A DNA stretch of 19,249 nucleotides from Nitriliruptoraceae bacterium (GTDB taxonomy: Bacteria; Actinomycetota; Nitriliruptoria; Nitriliruptorales; Nitriliruptoraceae). The translations under genes and the position numbers were made by a program. Positions 14,864 through 19,249 of this stretch are shown in pieces; the first letter of the stretch is position 1; the number at the start of each line of letters is the position of its first letter. The notes under the pieces are model-generated. The model was not told the DNA's origin and did no database searches. It saw nothing but the letters and a program-made list of their open reading frames with translations. Where the stretch lies: positions 1 through 19,249 of the forward strand of contig SKTN01000093.1 in assembly GCA_007117945.1 (NCBI GenBank), in the 5' to 3' direction.

Positions 14864-15937
14864 TCAGCAGCCCGAACGTGCGCTGTGCTCCTCCTTTCGA
14901 CCCCAGGTCAGTGCGTGCACGGGCGCCAGCTCAGCCGAGCCGAGGTCGGTGAAGCCGTGGCGCACGAGCAGGTCGTCGTAGACGTGGCGGGGCAGCAACT
15001 GGTCATCGATCTGCGCCTCGAAGAACTGGATGGCCGACATGATCCGCCCGGGCACGCTCGCCAGCCCCTCATCGCTGTCGGGGAAGGGGAAGTCGGAGAT
15101 CACGAACCACCCTCCCGGGCGCAGGGCCCGACGGATGCGCGCCGTGACCTCGTCGATGTCCCGGCACTCGTGCATCGAGATGTTGTTGATGACCAGGTCG
15201 AACTCCTCGTCATGGTCGAGCGCCTCCAGGGGTGTGTGGACGAGGTCGACGCGGTGGTCGATGCCGGCCTCCGCCACGGCCTTGGCCGCCCGGTCGAGGG
15301 AGGTCCGGTCGCCGTCGGCCCCGGTCAGGGTGAGGTCCGGGTACAGCTCGCCGAGCCGGACCAGCCCCGCACCCGCTCCGCAGGCCGTGTCGAGCACCCG
15401 CGCCGGCCCCTGCAGCAGCTCCTCGACACCGGGCACGTGCTGCAGCCCACCGGGGATCAGCCGGACGTAGAAGGGCAGTCCGGTCGCCGCCACCCCGCCG
15501 ATGAAGTCGGGACTGCACTGGTCCCACCAGGTGCGCTCCCCGGTCGCCAACCGCTGCCCGAACCGGTCGAAGATCTCCGGGTGCTCGAGGATGCGGACCA
15601 TCGCACCGACGTGGGCGGGGTGCTCCCCGTCGAGGAGCAACGCGTCGAGATGCGCCGCCAACCGCAGGCGCTGGCCATCACGCACCACCAACCCGGCACC
15701 GATGGCCGCCCGGCACCAGACCGCGGCGTAGAAGGGGTCGATGTCGGCCTCGATGCCGAGCTCATCGGGGGTCAGGCCGCCATCGGCCTCGGCGAGCGCC
15801 TCGATCAGGCCGGTCTCGAGACCCAGCTGGGTCGTGCGGGTGCCGACGTAGCCGGCGACCTGTTGGAGCAGCATCCCGGCCTGCTGGCCGACATCCGGAG
15901 CGGCGTGGTCGGTGGTGGTCTCCACTGCTGTCGACAT
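14864..15937 (-). CDS. Class I SAM-dependent methyltransferase with N-terminal helical/winged domain
   Basis: Predicted 357-residue enzyme. Residues about 15-110 form a helical, winged-helix-like domain (GLETGLIEALAEADGGLTPDELG and later GLVVRDGQRLRLA), as in O-methyltransferases that use it for dimerisation. The SAM domain follows, with motif I VLDTACGAGAG (D183, G187, G189, G191), the acidic residue in LTGADGD, and LVINNISMHE at motif IV. The ATG at 15937 has GGAGGA five bases upstream. The frame stays open to 16348, crossing the promoter and the regulator start, and is rejected there. It is first in the methyltransferase-cupin-FAD operon and divergent from the SARP regulator, whose probable binding site lies 67-109 bases upstream. 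The substrate is unknown; a small secondary metabolite is a plausible guess from context. Confidence 0.88.
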   Translation of the reverse strand: MSTAVETTTDHAAPDVGQQAGMLLQQVAGYVGTRTTQLGLETGLIEALAEADGGLTPDELGIEADIDPFYAAVWCRAAIGAGLVVRDGQRLRLAAHLDALLLDGEHPAHVGAMVRILEHPEIFDRFGQRLATGERTWWDQCSPDFIGGVAATGLPFYVRLIPGGLQHVPGVEELLQGPARVLDTACGAGAGLVRLGELYPDLTLTGADGDRTSLDRAAKAVAEAGIDHRVDLVHTPLEALDHDEEFDLVINNISMHECRDIDEVTARIRRALRPGGWFVISDFPFPDSDEGLASVPGRIMSAIQFFEAQIDDQLLPRHVYDDLLVRHGFTDLGSAELAPVHALTWGRKEEHSARSGC

Positions 15938-16066
15938 GGCGGTCCTCCGATGTTCCACTGGGTGTGGGCGTGGGTGATGGCTGCCCGTCCACCATCGGAC
16001 GCGCCGGTCGATGCTCGGTAAACGCCCGGTCGACGCCCGTACACGCGATGGTTGGGAGCCCATGGG
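15938..16066. promoter_or_regulatory. Divergent promoter region of the SARP gene and methyltransferase operon
   Basis: This 129-base interval is the only space for the promoters of both transcripts. It contains the helical-phase repeats at 16004-16046. On the methyltransferase side it contains a G/T-rich stretch at 15961-15980 made of related hexamers GGTGTG, GGCGTG and GGTGAT. No strong -35/-10 pair is visible for either direction, which is common for promoters that depend on an activator. Confidence 0.5.
16004..16046 (+). promoter_or_regulatory. Four direct repeats at 11-bp spacing, candidate SARP binding site
   Basis: Consecutive units are CCGGTCGATGC (16004), TCGGTAAACGC (16015), CCGGTCGACGC (16026) and CCGTACACGC (16037, one base shorter). 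Units 1 and 3 differ at one base of 11 and are exactly 22 bases apart; unit 2 matches unit 3 at 8 of 11. SARP activators bind direct heptamer repeats set one helical turn (11 bp) apart, often with a TCGA core, which units 1 and 3 contain. The site lies beside a SARP gene and upstream of a divergent operon. Confidence 0.6.
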
Positions 16067-19000
16067 ATGAGGGGTGATGCGACCGCCCTCGACATCGGCG
16101 TGCTCGGCGAGCTGACCGTCACGCGGGGTGGTCACGCGGTCGAGATCACCGGTCCCGGCCGGCGGGCCCTGCTCGCTCGGCTGGTCGCCGACGCCGGCCG
16201 CATCGTGTCCGTCGAGCGGATCGTGGAGGGTCTGTGGGGTGGGACACCGCCGGCCTCGGCGGTCAAGATCGTCCAGACGCACGTCTCGCAGCTCCGCCGG
16301 CTGCTCGAGCCGGACCACGATGGCGACTGGCAGGTGGTGGTCACCCACCCCTCGGGCTACCGGTTCGCGCCAGGCCCCGACGCGGTGGATGCCGCCCGGT
16401 TCGAGGCCGCGGTCAGGGCCGCCGCCGAGCTGCCCGTCGTGGACTCGGTGGAGCCGTTGCGCGATGCGCTGTCGCTGTGGCGGGGCCCGCCCTACGCCGG
16501 CATCGACCGGCCCTTCGTCACGACCGAGGTCGCCCGGCTCGAACGGCTGCGGCTGTCAGCGGTGACCCGCTGCCTCACGGGCGAGCTGGCCCGCGGCCGG
16601 CACCGCGAGGTCGAGCCCGAGCTGCGGGTGTTGGCCGCCGAGCACCCCCTCGACGAAGCGGTGGCTGAACTGCTCATGCTCGCGCTCTACCGCGGCGGCC
16701 AGCCGGCCGCGGCGCTGGCCGTGCACCGCGACCTGCGCGAGCACCTCGCCGAGGAACTCGGCACGGACCCCGGCCCCGCCATCGCCCGGGTGCACGAGCA
16801 GGTGCTGCGGCAGGACCCTGCCCTCGAACTCCCCGCAGCCGACCACGCCACACCGACCAGCACCGGCGTCGAGGTGGCAGCGCCGTCGCGCTCACGGCAG
16901 CCCGGCGGCAACCTGCCGGCACCGCGATCGAGCTTCATCGGCCGACGCAGCGCGACCCTCGAGGTCGCCGCGATGGCCCGCGACCACCGCCTGACGACGC
17001 TGCTGGGCGCAGGTGGTGCCGGCAAGACCCGCCTGGCGCTGCGGGCCGCGGCGGAGGTCGCCGCCGACTTCAACGGCACCTGGCTCGCGGCCCTCGGGAC
17101 CCTGGACGACGACGGCCACCTCGCAGGTCACTGCCTCAGCGAGCTCGGACTCGTCGACCAGATGGACCGGCACCCGGTGGAGACCCTGCGCCGCTGGATC
17201 GGTGACCGACATCTCCTCCTGGTCCTCGACAACTGCGAGCACCTCGTCGACGCCGTCGCCGTGCTCGTCGACGAGTTGCTGACGACCTGCCCACAGCTGC
17301 ACGTGCTGGTGACGAGCCGTCAGCCCCTGCGCTGCCCCGGGGAACGGCAGTGGCGCGTGCCTGCGCTCAGCGTGCCGGCCACCGCCGCGGTCGAGGACGT
17401 CGCGGGGAGCGAGTCGGGGCGCCTCTTCGTTGCACGTGCCACCGATGCCCGACCGGGCTTCCGCCTCGATGCAGCCACCGCTGCGCCGGTGCACCGCATC
17501 TGTCGACGGCTCGACGGGATCCCGCTGGCGATCGAGCTCGCCGCGGTACGCATGGCCACGATGTCGGCGGCCGACCTCGCAGACGGCCTCGACGACCGGT
17601 TCCAGCTGCTGACCTCCGGCAGCCGGACCGCGCTCCCCCGTCACCGCACCCTGCTCGCCACGACGGACTGGAGCTACGACCTGCTCAGCACCGCGCAGCA
17701 GCGACTGCTCTGCCGGCTCTCGACCTTCGTGGCCGCGTTCGACGCCGACGCCGCCGGAGCGGTCTGCGGCTGGCCACCGCTCGGGCAGCGGACGGTGCCG
17801 GGCCTGCTCGCCGACCTGGTCGACCACTGCCTCGTCGAAGCCCACGAGGTCGAGGGCCACACCCGCTTCCGTTTGCTGGAGACGGTGCGCGAGTACGGAC
17901 GTGAGCGACTCGGCGACGACGCCGAGGCGACAGCGCAGCGCTACGGCCAGTGGGTGACCCGTCTGGTCGAGACCGTCGGCGCCAACGCGCAGCTCGACAC
18001 CCCGACCTGGTACGGCCGCCTCGACGCGGAGTTCCTGCACCTGCAGGGCGCCTTCGCTGCCGCCATGCGGCGTCGGGATGCAGCGACCGCGCTGCGGATC
18101 GCCTCGGGTTCGGGCTGGGCGCTGATCATCATCGGACGCTTCCACCGCCTCCGGGAGTGGCTGCGCGCAGCGGTCGCGCTGGCTCGTGAGACCGAGGTCG
18201 ACGACCGGGTCATGGCGCAGGGGCTCATGATGGGTGCGGCCGTGGCCGGGATCGACCATCGGTTCGAGGGCACGCTCGAACTGCTCTCCGAGGCGCACCA
18301 GCGGTTCCAGATCGTCGGGCACCTCGAGGGCGTGCTCTGGACGTGCTACTGGCGTGCCGCGACCCTCGGAGAGCGGGGCGAACTCGAGGCCTCGCTGCCG
18401 GAGATCGCACACGCCGCGGACCAGGCGGCCCGCCACGGTCTGGAGATCGTCGAGGCCAACTGCCGCGCCGAGCAGGCCGAGCTGATCATCGCCGCTTCGC
18501 TGGCCGGTGGAGATCCCGACCCCGACGCCCTGGCGGCCGCAGAGCACGCGCTGACCCGTGCGCGCCACCTCGTCCAGGCCAACGGGATGCAGGAGCTCTC
18601 CGCCCGCGTCGCCTTCACCGAGGTGGTCCTGACCGCCCTGGGTGGCGAGCCAGAGGTCGCCCTCGCCCGGGCAGCCGCGCCTCTGGAGGCCTGGCGGGCG
18701 CTCGGGCGCGGCAACCGACTGATCCTCGCACTGGTCGCCGCAGCCAAGATCGCGCTCCTCGCCGGCCAGCACGCCGATGCTCGGCCGCTGGCGGACGAGG
18801 CCCTGCGCCTGATCGGGGAGTTCGCCTGGCCCGGCCCGCTCCGCGGCGCGGCCGAGGTCCTGGTCGAGCTGTCGGCGCCGCAGGATCCCGAGGCTGCCGC
18901 CACCCTGCTGGGAGCCGCGGACGCCCGGGCCCCGACCCACCGCTGGCGGATGTCCACCGACCTGTCCGACGTCCGCGCCCGGCTCCAGGAAGCCCTCGGA

Positions 19001-19105
19001 CGCGAGGCGTTCGCGACGCACCACGCGAGGGGTCGGTCGTTGGACCTCGACGAGGTCGTCGCACTGGCATCGGCAACGGCAACCGCGACCGGTGGCCGCG
19101 TCTGA
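16067..19105 (+). CDS. SARP/AfsR-type transcriptional regulator with NB-ARC-like ATPase and TPR-like region
   Basis: Predicted 1012-residue regulator, close to the length of AfsR. Residues about 8-90 form the OmpR-like winged-helix DNA-binding domain (LGELTVTRGGHAVEITGPGRRALLARL through HPSGYRFAPGPDAVD). Residues about 93-245 form the bacterial transcriptional activation domain, with FEAAVRAA, LWRGPPYAG and LYRGGQPAAALAVH. The STAND/NB-ARC-like ATPase has Walker A GAGGAGKT (314-321, K320) and Walker B LLLVLDNCEHL with D388, then IPLAIELAA. The rest, from about 620, is alpha-helical TPR-like repeats for ligand or protein sensing. The ATG at 16067 has GGGAG eight bases upstream; a TTG at 16052 is the alternative start. 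Large SARPs often activate specialised-metabolism genes, so the divergent operon is the likely target. Confidence 0.92.
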   Translation: MRGDATALDIGVLGELTVTRGGHAVEITGPGRRALLARLVADAGRIVSVERIVEGLWGGTPPASAVKIVQTHVSQLRRLLEPDHDGDWQVVVTHPSGYRFAPGPDAVDAARFEAAVRAAAELPVVDSVEPLRDALSLWRGPPYAGIDRPFVTTEVARLERLRLSAVTRCLTGELARGRHREVEPELRVLAAEHPLDEAVAELLMLALYRGGQPAAALAVHRDLREHLAEELGTDPGPAIARVHEQVLRQDPALELPAADHATPTSTGVEVAAPSRSRQPGGNLPAPRSSFIGRRSATLEVAAMARDHRLTTLLGAGGAGKTRLALRAAAEVAADFNGTWLAALGTLDDDGHLAGHCLSELGLVDQMDRHPVETLRRWIGDRHLLLVLDNCEHLVDAVAVLVDELLTTCPQLHVLVTSRQPLRCPGERQWRVPALSVPATAAVEDVAGSESGRLFVARATDARPGFRLDAATAAPVHRICRRLDGIPLAIELAAVRMATMSAADLADGLDDRFQLLTSGSRTALPRHRTLLATTDWSYDLLSTAQQRLLCRLSTFVAAFDADAAGAVCGWPPLGQRTVPGLLADLVDHCLVEAHEVEGHTRFRLLETVREYGRERLGDDAEATAQRYGQWVTRLVETVGANAQLDTPTWYGRLDAEFLHLQGAFAAAMRRRDAATALRIASGSGWALIIIGRFHRLREWLRAAVALARETEVDDRVMAQGLMMGAAVAGIDHRFEGTLELLSEAHQRFQIVGHLEGVLWTCYWRAATLGERGELEASLPEIAHAADQAARHGLEIVEANCRAEQAELIIAASLAGGDPDPDALAAAEHALTRARHLVQANGMQELSARVAFTEVVLTALGGEPEVALARAAAPLEAWRALGRGNRLILALVAAAKIALLAGQHADARPLADEALRLIGEFAWPGPLRGAAEVLVELSAPQDPEAAATLLGAADARAPTHRWRMSTDLSDVRARLQEALGREAFATHHARGRSLDLDEVVALASATATATGGRV

Positions 19106-19141
19106 CGGCCTGCCACGGACCGGTACAGCTAGGGTGCCGCC

Positions 19142-19249
19142 ATGGAGCTCGACCGAGGGACGCTCGAGGCCGCGCACTGCTGGGAGCAGGCCGACGTCGT
19201 GCCGCGACGGCCGCAGATGACAGCCTTCCGCCGGGCGCTGCGCTACCAC
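19142..19249 (+). CDS. Partial gene, unrecognised, cut by the window end
   Basis: From the ATG at 19142 the frame stays open for 36 codons to the end of the window, beginning MELDRGTLEAAHCWEQ. AGGGTG at 19131-19136 would be a ribosome binding site five bases upstream. The same bases contain TAGGGT (19130-19135) six bases before the ATG, which could instead be the -10 of a leaderless transcript. The short fragment is rich in charged residues and Trp/Cys. It vaguely recalls the start of PGN_0703-type putative endonucleases, but I cannot support that from 36 residues. Confidence 0.5.
   Translation, partial: MELDRGTLEAAHCWEQADVVPRRPQMTAFRRALRYH

Noticed and set aside
14504..16021. 505-codon plus-strand frame over the cupin and methyltransferase
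   Set aside because: The minus-strand genes have ribosome binding sites and family motifs; this frame is their shadow.
16052..16066. TTG start five codons upstream for the SARP gene
   Set aside because: GGGAG at 16054-16058 overlaps that codon and is correctly spaced for the ATG at 16067, so the ATG is preferred; the TTG cannot be fully excluded.
15938..16348. 137-codon upstream extension of the methyltransferase
   Set aside because: It would run through the divergent promoter and into the regulator gene; the ATG at 15937 has GGAGGA at ideal spacing.
16892..19249. 785-codon open frame on the minus strand opposite the SARP gene
   Set aside because: It mirrors a gene with clear SARP, ATPase and TPR-like domains. 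The translated sequence is low-complexity Arg/Gly/Glu with no recognisable domain, which is typical of antisense frames at this G+C.

Overview
The window is about 70% G+C, with densely packed genes, GGAGG-type ribosome binding sites and actinobacterial protein families (a Ugp-type transporter, a NagD-like HAD phosphatase, a large AfsR-like SARP regulator). It looks like a chromosomal segment of a high-GC actinobacterium. The exported proteins, especially the solute-binding protein and the small lipoprotein, are very rich in Asp and Glu. That would fit a halotolerant or haloalkaliphilic lineage such as Nitriliruptoria, but this placement is inference only. No RNA genes, insertion sequences, CRISPR arrays or prophage genes were recognised.

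Region 1 (43-6258) is a glycerophosphodiester / glycerol-3-phosphate salvage module. A cytosolic glycerophosphodiester phosphodiesterase (minus) is divergent from a NagD-like HAD phosphatase (plus). The phosphatase converges, with a 5-base gap, on a four-gene ABC importer operon (minus) ordered ATPase, solute-binding lipoprotein, permease, permease (ugpC-B-A-E type). The likely flow is uptake of a glycerophosphodiester such as glycerophosphocholine, hydrolysis to glycerol 3-phosphate plus alcohol, and optional dephosphorylation to glycerol. A perfect 17-bp inverted repeat beside a candidate -10 upstream of the operon may be its operator.

Region 2 (6531-9246) holds a small two- or three-helix membrane protein (plus), a convergent SRPBCC-fold protein (minus), and a two-gene unit (minus) of a small lipoprotein followed by a SAM-dependent methyltransferase resembling the PhcB family. 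A perfect 7-bp stem-loop just after the methyltransferase stop is a likely terminator.

Region 3 (9247-12768) starts with a 438-base gene-free interval that contains a cluster of perfect inverted repeats. It is followed by a 1027-residue secreted subtilisin-like protease with a long N-terminal region, two DUF11-like repeats and a C-terminal beta-rich module.

Region 4 (12833-19105) looks like a compact regulated locus. A minus-strand operon (SAM methyltransferase, exported cupin, FAD-dependent monooxygenase) is divergent from a 1012-residue SARP/AfsR-type regulator. The 129-base shared promoter region carries four near-identical units at 11-bp (one helical turn) spacing, the arrangement expected of a SARP binding site. 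I regard this self-contained regulator-operator-enzyme unit as the most interesting system in the window. The window ends in the first 36 codons of an unrecognised plus-strand gene.
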